Below are positions 17,590-26,107 of a DNA stretch of 47,866 bases, piece by piece (within the stretch, counting starts at the first letter, position 1; each line of letters begins with the position of its first letter). The stretch is from assembly GCF_002150735.1 (NCBI RefSeq), contig NZ_MUKA01000029.1, positions 1 to 47,866 of the forward strand. The letters run 5' to 3'. Source of the stretch: Streptomyces africanus. GTDB taxonomy: Bacteria > Actinomycetota > Actinomycetes > Streptomycetales > Streptomycetaceae. The notes beneath the pieces are model-generated. The model saw nothing but the letters and a program-made list of their open reading frames with translations, was not told where the DNA came from and ran no database searches. A program made the translations under genes and the position numbers.

Positions 17590-18123
17590 ATGGCAGAGAT
17601 TACGGTCCGCAGAGCAGGCCGCGTGTCCCTGGTAAGTCCGTTCTCTTGCGGGACGGTTGAGGAATGGCTGGCATCCGCCCACCCGTCACCGGACGTGGCC
17701 CGCGGCGAGTGGATCAGCCCCGCGAAGCTTGCGCTGATCCCGTTGGGGAGAGCCTTCGAGGCGGTTCGGCTGCCCGAGCGGATCGTGCATCGGGCTGTCG
17801 CATGCGCTGATCCATACGGGGTGAGCGATCGGCTCGCCCGGTGCCTCGGCGGTGGTCCGGTCATCCACGACCGGGGGTTCCGCCGTTACTACGCCCTCGT
17901 ACCGCCGGGCAGCGCACGGGCCTGGTGCGAGCCGACAGCGGAGTGCCTGACCGAAGGAACCTACCTCGGTGTGCCCCGCGTCGACCGCACCGAGCTCGAC
18001 GAGTGGACGCAAGCCTCGTACTGGGCTGTGCGCGTGGCCCGGCCTGGCCACCTGTGCACGGCAGCCGACGTGCTGGCGCTCGTCATGGCGGGCCGCGGAC
18101 CCACCGACGAGGACGAGGCGTGA
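17590..18123 (+). CDS. Conserved Streptomyces hypothetical protein
   Basis: 177 residues from the ATG at 17590 (MAEITVRR), with AGAGAGCAGG upstream; a longer form could start at 17548. No family name is certain. Visible landmarks are FSCGTVEEWLASAHPS, ALIPLGRAFEAVRLPERIVH, GGPVIHDRGFRRYYALVPPGSA and GTYLGVPRVDRTELDEW. These recall the small primase-polymerase-like or substrate-binding proteins that accompany XRE regulators in Streptomyces, but I would not assign a function. It overlaps the next gene by GTGA, so they are cotranscribed. Confidence 0.75.
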   Translation: MAEITVRRAGRVSLVSPFSCGTVEEWLASAHPSPDVARGEWISPAKLALIPLGRAFEAVRLPERIVHRAVACADPYGVSDRLARCLGGGPVIHDRGFRRYYALVPPGSARAWCEPTAECLTEGTYLGVPRVDRTELDEWTQASYWAVRVARPGHLCTAADVLALVMAGRGPTDEDEA

Positions 18124-18684
18124 CCGGTCCCGCGACGAGCGCTACCCCGCTGGCCCTTGAGACCATGCGCGCCTGCGCTGACCGCCTGCTCGCACCTCAC
18201 GCCGAGTCGCCGTCCCCTGAGAAGCTGGAGACGCTCACCCTCCAACTCCGCGGACACATCATGCTGACCCTTCCCGAGGTCGAGGCGGTCACGACGGCAC
18301 TGCCCGCGGCCGACGTGGCGCGGGCCTGCGCGTTGTTCTGCGCCGCGGAAGCCCGCCTGCCGGCTGAATGCGGAGCCCGACCGCAGCCTGTCCGCCCGGA
18401 TCGCGCACGCGCAACGCCTCGCTCGGTCCCTCCACGTGCTGTGCGACCACTACGAGAACAGGGACCACAAGTGCCCGAAGGCGCCCGAGCGAGCCGCGTA
18501 CCTGCGCATGCTTGAGCACTACCCCGCATGCCCCGCGTGCCGGGCAGTGGATGACAGTGGCGAGACCATCGGCAGGTGCGAAGCCGGCGACCGGCTCTAT
18601 GGGGAGTACCGGCGGGCACGACGCGGCTCTGCAGCCCCGCCGGAAACCTCCCAGGAGGAGAATGGGAACCGCCGCCTGGCGTGA
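18120..18684 (+). pseudogene. DUF6415-like protein, frameshifted
   Basis: GTG at 18120 overlaps the previous stop. The first frame encodes TMRACADRLLAPHAESPSPE and LRGHIMLTLPEVEAVTTALP, then ACALFCAAEARLPA. Near 18354-18361 sense shifts by one base to a frame reading RLNAEPDRSLSARIAHAQRL, then SLHVLCDHYENRD and the tail LRMLEHYPACPACRAVDDSG. The combined order matches DUF6415-type Streptomyces proteins found next to XRE regulators, with a C-terminal CPAC cysteine pair. Whether the frameshift is real cannot be told from the sequence. Confidence 0.75.
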
Positions 18685-18811
18685 AGGGCAGCCGACGGTC
18701 ACCGGAGCAACCGGTAAGGGGAGGCCCACGGACGACCTGAAGGCGGCCCCATCACAGCGAGAAGCCGCCTGCCTGCGGGAAAGCCGCAGACACGGGGGCT
18801 CGGCCAAGACC

Positions 18812-18831
18812 GCTTACTTCTTCTTCCCCTG
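18812..18831 (-). other. Left attachment site (attL)
   Basis: 20 bases identical to the end of gpmA (encodes QGKKK stop on the minus strand). To its left is a small hairpin (CTGCGG-GAAAG-CCGCAG, 18773-18789) like the loop of the present gpmA terminator, suggesting the displaced original 3' flank. To its right no gpmA homology continues beyond a few codons. Confidence 0.65.
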
Positions 18832-18979
18832 GGTGTTGCCGGGGATCTTGGTGAGCTGGGTTTTTGCTGGTCAGGGTGGTGTTCATGAGCGTCCGAGCGG
18901 TCGGCATTGGTCGTCGTTGGCCACTGTTGAGCGACCTCGGACGGCCCAGGGACGGCCCAGACAACGGCCCGGCGGCGGC

Positions 18980-19555
18980 CTACGAGCTGATGGGCAACTC
19001 CCGCGCTCGCTGGCGCGCTTGAGCCCGTAGCTCCGTAAGGCGACTGTGAAACGCGTTGTGGCGGTTCTGGTCGAGGTTCAGCGGGAGGTCGAGTTGGGAG
19101 ATGAGCTGTGACTCCGAGGTCCACGGTTCGTCTTGCTCGACCCAGAACACCCGCGCGTTGTCCGCCATCCACTGGCTGAGGGCGGCTTCGCCAGCCTTGC
19201 CGAACGTCATGCGCTTGCCTTTGCCCACGCGGCGCAGCTCAAGTCCGAGCAGGCACCCAAGGGTGAGCCGCAGGGTTGAGCCAGCCGCGTTGCCCCGGTA
19301 GTGGTAGCGCACCCGCTTGCGCAGGTTCTGGGTGCTGGTCCGGTTGGCCATGTACCGCGGGGCTATTCCGACGTAGAGCAGGCGTCGGGCGTCCAGATCC
19401 GGATGAGGCGGTTGCTCGAAGTGCCACCCGTACACCCCTGCCACCGCCGGGACAGGGCTCGTGCGCACCAAGACCTCCTGCGCTGACCACAGTCGGTTTG
19501 GACTGACGAGAGCGGTAGCGTCCACGAAGCCTCCAGGCGTGCTACGGCTGATCAT
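18980..19555 (-). CDS. GIY-YIG nuclease family protein
   Basis: 191 residues. The GIY-YIG pattern is GVYGWHF (about residue 40) followed by LLYVGIAPR and LRKRVRYHYRGNAAGSTLRL, then RRVGKGKRMTFGKAGEAALSQ with the expected Glu and a late Asn (LPLNLDQNRHNAF). GIY-YIG enzymes cut DNA with one metal ion. This actinobacterial branch is a stand-alone small protein of unknown target, common in accessory DNA. Start ATG 19555. It is the first gene inside the left end of the element. Confidence 0.8.
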   Translation of the reverse strand: MISRSTPGGFVDATALVSPNRLWSAQEVLVRTSPVPAVAGVYGWHFEQPPHPDLDARRLLYVGIAPRYMANRTSTQNLRKRVRYHYRGNAAGSTLRLTLGCLLGLELRRVGKGKRMTFGKAGEAALSQWMADNARVFWVEQDEPWTSESQLISQLDLPLNLDQNRHNAFHSRLTELRAQARQRARELPISS

Positions 19556-19609
19556 CGCAGGCTACCTGTCGACGCTGACAAGGTCCCTGGCCTGCGCAGC
19601 TGCGTGACA

Positions 19610-19760
19610 TCAGCTTGGGAAGCTGCGAGCATTTTGCGGGCGGTTCGGGCGCTGACCTGCGCTGATGGTTGACCTGCTCCCTCGCCGGTGCCGCTGGCTT
19701 TCACTTTGATTCCCCGCTGTTCCCCGCTCGATCTGGTGCGCTTGTGGTGCGGGGCCGACG
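19610..19760. repeat. Degenerate intergenic repeat, copy 1
   Basis: Begins with the small palindrome AGCTTGGGAAGCT, then TGCGAGCATT, and ends with GCTTTCAC followed by TTCCCCGCTC and TGGTGCGCTTG. Related stretches are at 20265 and 22551. It lies in front of the gene at 19790. Confidence 0.6.
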
Positions 19761-19789
19761 GGCAGCGTGGCAGTGGCTACAGTCGGTTT

Positions 19790-20266
19790 ATGCAGTGGAT
19801 CACCTTGATCAGCACCATAGTTGGCGCGGTGATCGCCACAGGAGCCGCCATGCTTCTAGACCGTCAACGGTGGAAGCGGGAGCGCTTGGATCGCGAGACG
19901 CAAACGCGTCGCACTCTGTATGGGGACTACCTGGCCGGCCTGTCTGAAGCCCGTCACGCCTGCGGCAACGTGGCTCGGGACGCGGATATGGAACCCTCGA
20001 CGCGCCGCATGATGGCCCGCGAAGCGTTCGGGCCGTGCATCGGCTTGAGGTACCAGATGACCATCAGTGCGCCTGGTCGCGTCGTAGAGGCTTCAGAGGA
20101 TGCCTTCCGCCGTCTGCGTGACCTTCGGGATCGGGTGATGGAAGGAGTTCTGGTCACCGATCCCGTGTACCTGGAGGGGCGTCGAACTTACGACGATGCC
20201 CTCGCTGTGCTTCGAGCACGTATGCGAGAGGACCTGGATGTCAGTCAAGACGGCACTGCGCCCTGA
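19790..20266 (+). CDS. Single-pass membrane protein, unknown
   Basis: 158 residues starting MQWITLISTIVGAVIATGAA, a signal-anchor helix, followed by a charged helix (LDRQRWKRERLDRETQTRRT) and a mostly helical cytoplasmic part (TLYGDYLAGLSEARHACGNV... EASEDAFRRLRDLRDRVMEG). Similar single-helix proteins are scattered in Streptomyces accessory DNA with no known role. The start is chosen because the residues upstream are low-complexity repeat sequence. An intergenic repeat begins at its stop codon. Confidence 0.7.
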   Translation: MQWITLISTIVGAVIATGAAMLLDRQRWKRERLDRETQTRRTLYGDYLAGLSEARHACGNVARDADMEPSTRRMMAREAFGPCIGLRYQMTISAPGRVVEASEDAFRRLRDLRDRVMEGVLVTDPVYLEGRRTYDDALAVLRARMREDLDVSQDGTAP

Positions 20267-20400
20267 GCTTGGGAAGCTCGGGTTCTTTGGCAACAGTCGC
20301 TGCACTGACCTGTGGCGAAGCAGTGTCGAGGACCGGGGTTCAGCCACGGCCAGTCCCCCGCTGATCCCCGTCGTTCCCCCCACGGTCTGGCACGCGTATG
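20265..20400. repeat. Degenerate intergenic repeat, copy 2
   Basis: Starts with the palindrome GAGCTTGGGAAGCTC overlapping the previous stop codon and contains CCCCGCTGATCCCCGTCGTT about 85 bases on, like copy 1. The remaining gap to 20577 holds only the start signal for the next gene. Confidence 0.5.
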
Positions 20401-20577
20401 GCACGGCCTCTCTGTCCACGACCTCGATGGTCTGGGCAGACCAACAGCGGCTCATCCGGCTGGTCAGCCCACGGCCACCAGACGGCCCGTCAGGGGCTCT
20501 CGGACGGAGCTGACCAAGTAGCTGCCGGAAGCACGCGGCTGTGACAGTCTCGTCTCCCTGGGGGAGAGGATTGGCCA

Positions 20578-20904
20578 GTGACCGATTACCAATGCGGGTC
20601 GTGCTCCTATGAGAGCGACGATCTCAATGACCTACGACAGCACTCGATCCAGACGGGTCACGTCTCCGCCGAGCCAACCGAACGCAAGTCCGGCAAAGGC
20701 AGGGTCGCGGCCGGGATTGGCGTCGGCCTTCTAACCGTCGCCACTGGGGTCTTCGCCTGGAACTACAAGACACTCCAGTACAAGGCACTCCAGTCTCTGG
20801 CTGCCGGACTGGTGGTACAGGTAGCGGAGTTGGCAGCGGAGAACGAGTATCTAAAGTCTGCCACCGGCGCAGGGAAGACGCTTTACAGCTATCGCAAAGG
20901 CTGA
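20578..20904 (+). CDS. Zinc-finger and transmembrane small protein
   Basis: 108 residues from a GTG preceded by GGGGGAGAGG. The N-terminus has a C2H2-like metal site (YQCGSCSYESDDLNDLRQHS with the second His in TGH): Cys-x2-Cys-x12-His-x5-His. A basic linker (ERKSGKGR) leads to one transmembrane helix (VAAGIGVGLLTVATGVFAW) and a short coiled tail (VVQVAELAAENEYLKS). Role unknown; single C2H2-TM proteins occur in Streptomyces genomic islands. Confidence 0.65.
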   Translation: MTDYQCGSCSYESDDLNDLRQHSIQTGHVSAEPTERKSGKGRVAAGIGVGLLTVATGVFAWNYKTLQYKALQSLAAGLVVQVAELAAENEYLKSATGAGKTLYSYRKG

Positions 20905-21352
20905 GTGAGAGTTGAAGCGAGACAGTACCCCGGCGGCCAACAACTTCCAGTGCGACATCCGGATCTGATCGGGCGTCCTCAGCTACCACCCTCTCAGCCA
21001 AGGCTCTCAGAGAGGGTGGTCACCACCAACCACAACATTCGAGTAACTGGATCGGTCGCGAGGCTGAGCCTTACTGCCGTTCGGTGTCGCCGTAGCCGTT
21101 TGACTTCCTCTGAGCGAGGGTTGCACTCCGATGGTTCCGGGCTCCGCCTTCCACTTCGACCAATCCGCTGGCTTCACGCCCTCGTCCGCAGAGTGAAAGA
21201 AGGAGAGTGGCAACACGCCCAGTAGGCCGAAGAGGAGTAGCCGCGTGAAGAGGTGCAGCGGGAAGGCGACGGAGACTCCTGGCAAGCTCCGTCCGCTCGA
21301 TCGCTCGATGTCGCACCCATCGTCTGCATGGATGCATCGACACGTGGCGTTG
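20905..21352. other. Region without a clear gene, possible small membrane protein
   Basis: 448 bases. On the minus strand a TTG at 21285 could start a 92-residue protein with one hydrophobic helix (HLFTRLLLFGLLGVLPLSFF) and a polar tail, ending at 21007. There is no good ribosome site and no family, so I do not call it a gene. AGAGAGGGTGG-type repeats occur at 20990-21016. Confidence 0.3.
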
Positions 21353-22378
21353 CTACCTTGCAGGCAGGAAAGGATAGGATTTCAGCTCCTGCAGTAGATT
21401 CTCTTTCTGTGCGGGCGTGAGGCCGTCAGTGGGCAGAGGAGTGTTCTTAACCCGATTCAATATCTTCCTCTGGCGCGCCGCATAAGCTAGGGACAAATCG
21501 TTCTTCTTCCCGGCAGGTAGAGCGGCTTTAATCGGACCCATTTCGGCCGACAAGATATCAGAGCTCATGCCTTCGAGTGCTTTTGCAGCGCGCAGACGGG
21601 CCACCAAATTAGAAGAGTAAGCGATATGGTAAATCAGGGCCCGAATCGCGTATTCGTTATTTTCATTCTTTCGTATCCAGTAACTCAAATCCTTTCGGCC
21701 GTGATGCACTGCTGACACGAGCGCGTAGCCGTGCATCCTCCGATCCTCTTCGGAATCCAGCGGTATGCCCGCTTTCCGGAACTGAGAGAGCTGCTCGGGG
21801 CGCAACAAGTGCTCATCGCGACGCTCCTCTTCTCTCCAGGCGCGATAAGAAACATCGAATCGCTCCGAAAACTCCCCTACCGCCTCCCACCCGTCCTGAG
21901 GGTACACCCGGCAGAGTTCAGCCAGTTGCGCTTTCAGCCCCGCCTTTCCAGAATCGCTCGCTAGGCTTATACGGTTAATACCTTCGAGATCCGTGAATAC
22001 CCTGCCTGAACGGGTCTCCACGATTACTGTACGATCCTTGTAAATCCCCAAAGCTAGGCCAGCTTCGAAAATTACATTTGGCCTCGGCTGCTCGGCCGGC
22101 AACGTTTCACCTTCCGACTCGGCAAACTCATTCTTTAGCTCAACCGTTTCGTCAGGCGTCATCAGCACGAGTATGACCTTGCATTGGTCCATACCCGTTT
22201 CAATTATCTGAAGGGTGCTGGGAGCCCCAGCACCGACTTTCCTGGTCGCCTGCGTACGCGCGTCCTCCCACGTAAGAACATGCAGTCCAAGTGCCTGTAC
22301 GAATTTTGTTAGCTCATCCCGCGTCCGGTGGTCACGGCCGTGAACTATGAAGACCCGCTTGTGATAGGAGTCGTCCAT
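21353..22378 (-). CDS. TIR-like nucleotide-binding domain protein (predicted defence)
   Basis: 341 residues. Residues 5-165 match the TIR-like family PF10137: KRVFIVHGRDHRTRDELTKF at the start, STLQIIETGMDQCKVILVLM in the middle, and the probable catalytic Glu105 in PNVIFEAGLALG. Bacterial TIR domains of this type degrade NAD+ or bind signalling nucleotides in antiphage systems. The C-terminal half (about 170-341) is helical, charged and unassigned (FDVSYRAWREEERRDEHLLR, SNLVARLRAAKALEGMSSDI), and may be the sensor. ATG at 22378 with GAAAGGG. The DNA is clearly AT-richer than the core. It is divergent from the ABC-3C operon, so the two may be one island. Confidence 0.85.
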   Translation of the reverse strand: MDDSYHKRVFIVHGRDHRTRDELTKFVQALGLHVLTWEDARTQATRKVGAGAPSTLQIIETGMDQCKVILVLMTPDETVELKNEFAESEGETLPAEQPRPNVIFEAGLALGIYKDRTVIVETRSGRVFTDLEGINRISLASDSGKAGLKAQLAELCRVYPQDGWEAVGEFSERFDVSYRAWREEERRDEHLLRPEQLSQFRKAGIPLDSEEDRRMHGYALVSAVHHGRKDLSYWIRKNENNEYAIRALIYHIAYSSNLVARLRAAKALEGMSSDILSAEMGPIKAALPAGKKNDLSLAYAARQRKILNRVKNTPLPTDGLTPAQKENLLQELKSYPFLPAR

Positions 22379-22928
22379 CGCTACGCCCTTTCGGGAGACC
22401 CGGACCGTGCAGCTAGCTCCTACACTCCAGGCTACGAGCCACCAACACATGCCGCACCCCAGGCAGTCTGGCCTTGCAGAACGCCGCTGGCGCCTTCGAT
22501 CAGAGCAATCCGCAAGGAGCCGGCCTTAGACGACGATGCCGGAGCCCTCTACCGGGGAAGTGCGAGCATTCGCGGCCGGTCTGGGTGCTTACATGGGCGA
22601 GCGGCTGCGACGCAGTCTCGTACGACCCTCGCTTTCACCGTGGTTCCCCGCTCGTTGGTGCGCTTGCGGTGTGGCTGCCGTACCGCCTGCTAGATAGGAG
22701 CATCACCTTAGAGCGCACAACACCATGTGCCCGGGCCACAGCGGGCTGGAGTCTCCAGTAGCCCCCGGGAGCGGTCCAACACGCTCCCACTGATGGTGCC
22801 TTGACAGGTGGAGACCAGCCGGGGACGCAGTCGACCGAGGTGACCTCAACCCGTGACAAGTTGTGCCCAGCTGGTTCCAGCGGGTATCACGAGGGGATAC
22901 CGTTACGTGTAGGGGTGAGGGGGGCTGT
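22379..22928. other. Divergent promoter region between TIR-like gene and ABC-3C operon
   Basis: 550 bases. It contains the third copy of the intergenic repeat (22551-22685) and must contain the promoters for both defence transcripts. Short open frames here have no family signature. Confidence 0.5.
22551..22685. repeat. Degenerate intergenic repeat, copy 3
   Basis: Shares GGGAAG-TGCGAGCATT, GCGGCCGGT, GCTTTCAC and TTCCCCGCTCG-TTGGTGCGCTTG with copy 1 in the same order over about 120 bases. Confidence 0.6.
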
Positions 22929-23873
22929 ATGAGGATGAGCCACGAGCAACGGCTGTTCGCGCGTATCCGCTTCCTCGAACGCATGAGCGAGCTGACTGGG
23001 TCCGCCTTCGAGGAATTCTTCCATGATTTGATGTGCGCACGCTCTCCCGATTTTATCGACGTACGCACCCACGGAAATCTTGGAGATCAGGGGGCAGACG
23101 GGCTAACACTTCACGACAGGAAGTTGTACGCCAGTTATGCACCTCATGCCTTCAATGCGGCTGACGTCAAGTCTAAGTTCAGCTCAGACTTGAAGAAAGC
23201 CAAAGAAAAGCGGTCAGGTCAATTTGACGCCTTTGTCTTCGTTCATAACGATCGCAGGGGCATGCATCCGGAGATCGCGACACTCCTGGCTGATGCGAAG
23301 GCCGCAAATCCTGCTTTATCGTTCGAACAAATGGGGATTCGGCATCTCTGGCAAGAGTGTATGCGACTGGACCTTGAGTCCGCAGAAGATGTCCTTGACT
23401 GCGAGATACCTGTGCGCCCGGTCGTGTATGGCATTGGAATGGACGACCTTGCCCCCTTGTTGAAGCATCTGAGGGAGCTTAGGACGAGATCTGACCCCTT
23501 GATGCCTCTGGACGATGTGCCGCCTACCAAGATGGATTATAACCGTCTGGACGAAGAGGCCCGCGAGGACTTGCAGAAAGGTAGACGGCAGGCCCACCTA
23601 GTCGATGCCTTTTATTCTGGGTCACTGCGCGAGATCGAACATGATGAGGTTGCAGAGGGCTTCCGGGTCTATTATGAGCAGCTGAAAGCGGAGTGGGAAG
23701 AGCCCGAAGAAGTCCTTTGGCAACTGGAAATGTATGTCCTCGGGAACGAGCGGCAGCATCCCAAGGTACACCGCGCAGCGTGGGTAGTTCTAGCCCATTT
23801 CTTCGACCGGTGTGACATTTTTGAAGTCCCGCCACCGGGATGGACTTCGCACACCCTTGAGGTATCTGCATGA
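22929..23873 (+). CDS. ABC-3C system effector with restriction-endonuclease-like N-terminus
   Basis: 314 residues, ATG 22929 with GAGGGGGG upstream. The N-terminus has a PD-(D/E)xK-like pattern: Glu in AFEEFFHDLM (about 29), THGNLGDQGADGL with Asp53/Asp57, then KLYASYAP, as in nuclease-fold proteins with a GDxGxDG and QxYxP-type motif. The lysine usually after the second acid is not obvious, so catalysis is uncertain. The C-terminal third (EEAREDLQKGRRQAHLVDAF to FEVPPPGW) looks like the ABC-3C C-terminal partner-binding domain. A TTA leucine codon at 23316 suggests bldA-dependent expression. It overlaps the next gene by ATGA. Confidence 0.75.
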   Translation: MRMSHEQRLFARIRFLERMSELTGSAFEEFFHDLMCARSPDFIDVRTHGNLGDQGADGLTLHDRKLYASYAPHAFNAADVKSKFSSDLKKAKEKRSGQFDAFVFVHNDRRGMHPEIATLLADAKAANPALSFEQMGIRHLWQECMRLDLESAEDVLDCEIPVRPVVYGIGMDDLAPLLKHLRELRTRSDPLMPLDDVPPTKMDYNRLDEEAREDLQKGRRQAHLVDAFYSGSLREIEHDEVAEGFRVYYEQLKAEWEEPEEVLWQLEMYVLGNERQHPKVHRAAWVVLAHFFDRCDIFEVPPPGWTSHTLEVSA

Positions 23874-24139
23874 TTACTCCCACGAAGGGAATTTCCCCAG
23901 ACCGGTGCCTCTTGGCTGTCGGTGCACAGATCCTCATGCAACTTGAAGAGCCGCGCACTGTGAGTCAGGCCTGGGCGCGACTCAAAGCGTGGCGAGTTAA
24001 GAATGAACACTTTTCCCCGGTTTCATTCGAGTGGTTCGTCCTAGCGCTGGATATGCTGTACAGCTTGGGCGCCGTGGAGCTTCGCCAGGACTTGCTTGTA
24101 GCGAGGAGGAGGATCCATGCTGCATCAGCTCAGCGCTGA
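23870..24139 (+). CDS. ABC-3C middle component, MC6-like
   Basis: 89 residues. The pattern ISPDRCLLAVGAQILMQLEE, RTVSQAWARLKAW and FEWFVLALDMLYSLGAVEL matches the small winged-helix-like middle component (MC6 type) that links effector and ATPase in ABC-three-component systems. It overlaps the effector by four bases (ATGA) and the ATPase by 23 bases, so the three proteins are translated together in a fixed ratio. Confidence 0.8.
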   Translation: MITPTKGISPDRCLLAVGAQILMQLEEPRTVSQAWARLKAWRVKNEHFSPVSFEWFVLALDMLYSLGAVELRQDLLVARRRIHAASAQR

Positions 24140-25859
24140 TGACCCGCGGTTCAAAACCGCATCATTCACCAGCGGGATGAACTTGATCGTGGCGGAGAAG
24201 AGGACTTCCTCCACCGAGACTGACAGTCGAAATAGCGCAGGTAAGTCAAGTCTTATTGAGCTTATTCATTTCCTGCTAGGTGCACGGGTAGATAAGCGTT
24301 CGCTAGTAAGCGATAAACAGCTTCGGAATGTAAATTTCCATCTGAAGCTGGATTGGCCCAGTACTGGCCTTCTGACTGTGGGGCGCCGGGCCAGTCGACC
24401 GAATGCAGTACAGCTTGATCCCGACATTCGTCCTGACAGACAAGACGAGATGTTCCCGGTAGGGGGGCCAGCGGAAGTTTCGCTTGATGAGTGGAACAAG
24501 CTAATCGAGAAGGGGCTTTTTGGCGTTCGCGCAGATGCCTCTGGTGTGAGCGGTCGCACCATGCTGTCCTTCTTGGTGAGGCGGGCGTCCGCACACGGAT
24601 TCAATCAAGCAACGGAGAGTTTTTCCAAGCAGCGGAAAGCCGACGCCGCAACTAACCTGGCATACCTCCTGGGCCTGGATTATGAACTTGCGGATAGATA
24701 CCGCAAACTTGCCGCGCAAAAGGCTACCCGTACACAGTTGCGTAAGGCAGTAAATGATCCGGTGTGGGGTCGGATTGTCGGTTCGACCGCAGACCTGCGA
24801 GGTCAGATCGCCCTCGCTGAAGCGCAATTGCGACGCCTAGAAGATCAGATCTCCAATTTTCAAGTGGTTCCAGAGTATGAGCGGGTTAAAGAGGAAGCGG
24901 ACGCACTAGCTCGACGAATCAAGCAGCTTGCGCAGGAAGACATCATTGACCAAAGTAACCTCGAAGAGCTGCAGCAGGCTGTCACCGAAGCCAGTGATGT
25001 CGCGGTGGATTACCTGGAGTCGGCCTACCGTGAACTGGGTATCTTGCTGGGAGATCAGGTCCGGCGACGGTTTGACGATGTTCAAACCTTTCATCAATCC
25101 GTGGTGCGGAACCGTCGAGCATTCCTTGAAGCTGAAATCGAGACCCTAACAAGTCGATTGGCTGAGCGGCGGGCTGAGCGAGCTAGGCTCGGTGAGCAGC
25201 AGGCCCAGCTTCTGCGCATGCTGAATGAAGGTGGTGCTCTCGAAGCTCTGACGGCTCTTCAGCAAGCTTTGGCTCGCGAGCGGGCGAACGTTGAGGCATT
25301 GCGACACAGATATGAGGCGGCTCAAGCACTCGAAGCGAGCGCGCGGCAAATCACGACCCAACGTTTGCAGCAACAACAAGCTGTTGCAACTGACCTTAAT
25401 GAGCGACGTGAGCAGCAAGCAGAGGCAACGCTTCTATTTTCGCGCTTTGCGCGAGAGTTGTATGGCGAGCGTGAGGCCTACCTGCGTATTGAGGCCGGCC
25501 GTGAGAATCTACAGATCACGCCATACATTCGCAGCGACAACAGTCGTGGGATCGGAAACATGGTGATCTTCTGTTTCGATCTAGCGATTTCTATTCTGGC
25601 GCATCGGCACGGCCGTGGCCCGGACTTCCTTGTGCACGATAGTCATCTCTTTGATGGTGTTGATGAGCGGCAACTAGCTAAAGCCTTCGCGCTAGCTGCC
25701 GAGGTGAGTGCAGAAGAGGGTATGCAGTACATTGCGACGATCAACTCTGACGACCTGGCTAAGGCCGTTCGTCTGGGGTTCGATGATTCTGCGTTTGTGC
25801 GCGAACCACGTCTGACAGATGACTTGGAAGACGGGGGTCTTTTCGGATTCCGCTTCTAA
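24117..25859 (+). CDS. ABC-3C ATPase, DUF2326 / YydD-like SMC-type protein
   Basis: 580 residues. Walker A is the shortened SRNSAGKSSLIE (Lys43), as in DUF2326 proteins, then IHFLLGARVDKRSL. A long coiled coil spans about 185-435 (LRGQIALAEAQLRRLEDQI, TLTSRLAERRAERARLGEQQ). The C-terminal lobe has the signature-like SRGIGNMVIFCFDLAISIL and the Walker B-type DFLVHDSHLFDGVDERQ (Asp508). Such RecN/SMC-like ATPases are thought to sense invading DNA or a stress and release the effector. The closest named relatives are YydD/DUF2326 proteins. No stop or frameshift is seen. Confidence 0.85.
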   Translation: MLHQLSADDPRFKTASFTSGMNLIVAEKRTSSTETDSRNSAGKSSLIELIHFLLGARVDKRSLVSDKQLRNVNFHLKLDWPSTGLLTVGRRASRPNAVQLDPDIRPDRQDEMFPVGGPAEVSLDEWNKLIEKGLFGVRADASGVSGRTMLSFLVRRASAHGFNQATESFSKQRKADAATNLAYLLGLDYELADRYRKLAAQKATRTQLRKAVNDPVWGRIVGSTADLRGQIALAEAQLRRLEDQISNFQVVPEYERVKEEADALARRIKQLAQEDIIDQSNLEELQQAVTEASDVAVDYLESAYRELGILLGDQVRRRFDDVQTFHQSVVRNRRAFLEAEIETLTSRLAERRAERARLGEQQAQLLRMLNEGGALEALTALQQALARERANVEALRHRYEAAQALEASARQITTQRLQQQQAVATDLNERREQQAEATLLFSRFARELYGEREAYLRIEAGRENLQITPYIRSDNSRGIGNMVIFCFDLAISILAHRHGRGPDFLVHDSHLFDGVDERQLAKAFALAAEVSAEEGMQYIATINSDDLAKAVRLGFDDSAFVREPRLTDDLEDGGLFGFRF

Positions 25860-26107
25860 GCATATACGGCAGTCGATTGCCCACGGAGGTCGGTGGAGCG
25901 GCTTTGGGCTGGAGTTTCAATGACCGGGTCAAGGTTGTGGCCGCCCTCCACCGGTGAGGAGTGCACCTCATCCCGGAGCTTGTCTGTGCCTCAGCCGAGG
26001 AAAGTCAGCCACGACGGTGGGCAAGCCGACCGATCAGGTGCGCGTATGTCTCGCTGTAGCCCCGCCGGCCTCAACCACGCCTGATGGGTTGGTTGCCTCG
26101 GGCCGAG

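Noticed and set aside
18699..18964. Minus-strand frames around attL as a truncated gpmA copy
   Set aside because: Only about 20 bases match gpmA, and a stop codon lies 16 codons upstream, so it is an attachment site and not a gene fragment.
21007..21285. Small hydrophobic protein on the minus strand
   Set aside because: Only a TTG start without ribosome site; kept as a note in the gap entry, not as a gene.
22703..23068. Minus-strand open frame overlapping the ABC-3C effector start
   Set aside because: No family pattern, and it conflicts with the well-supported effector gene.
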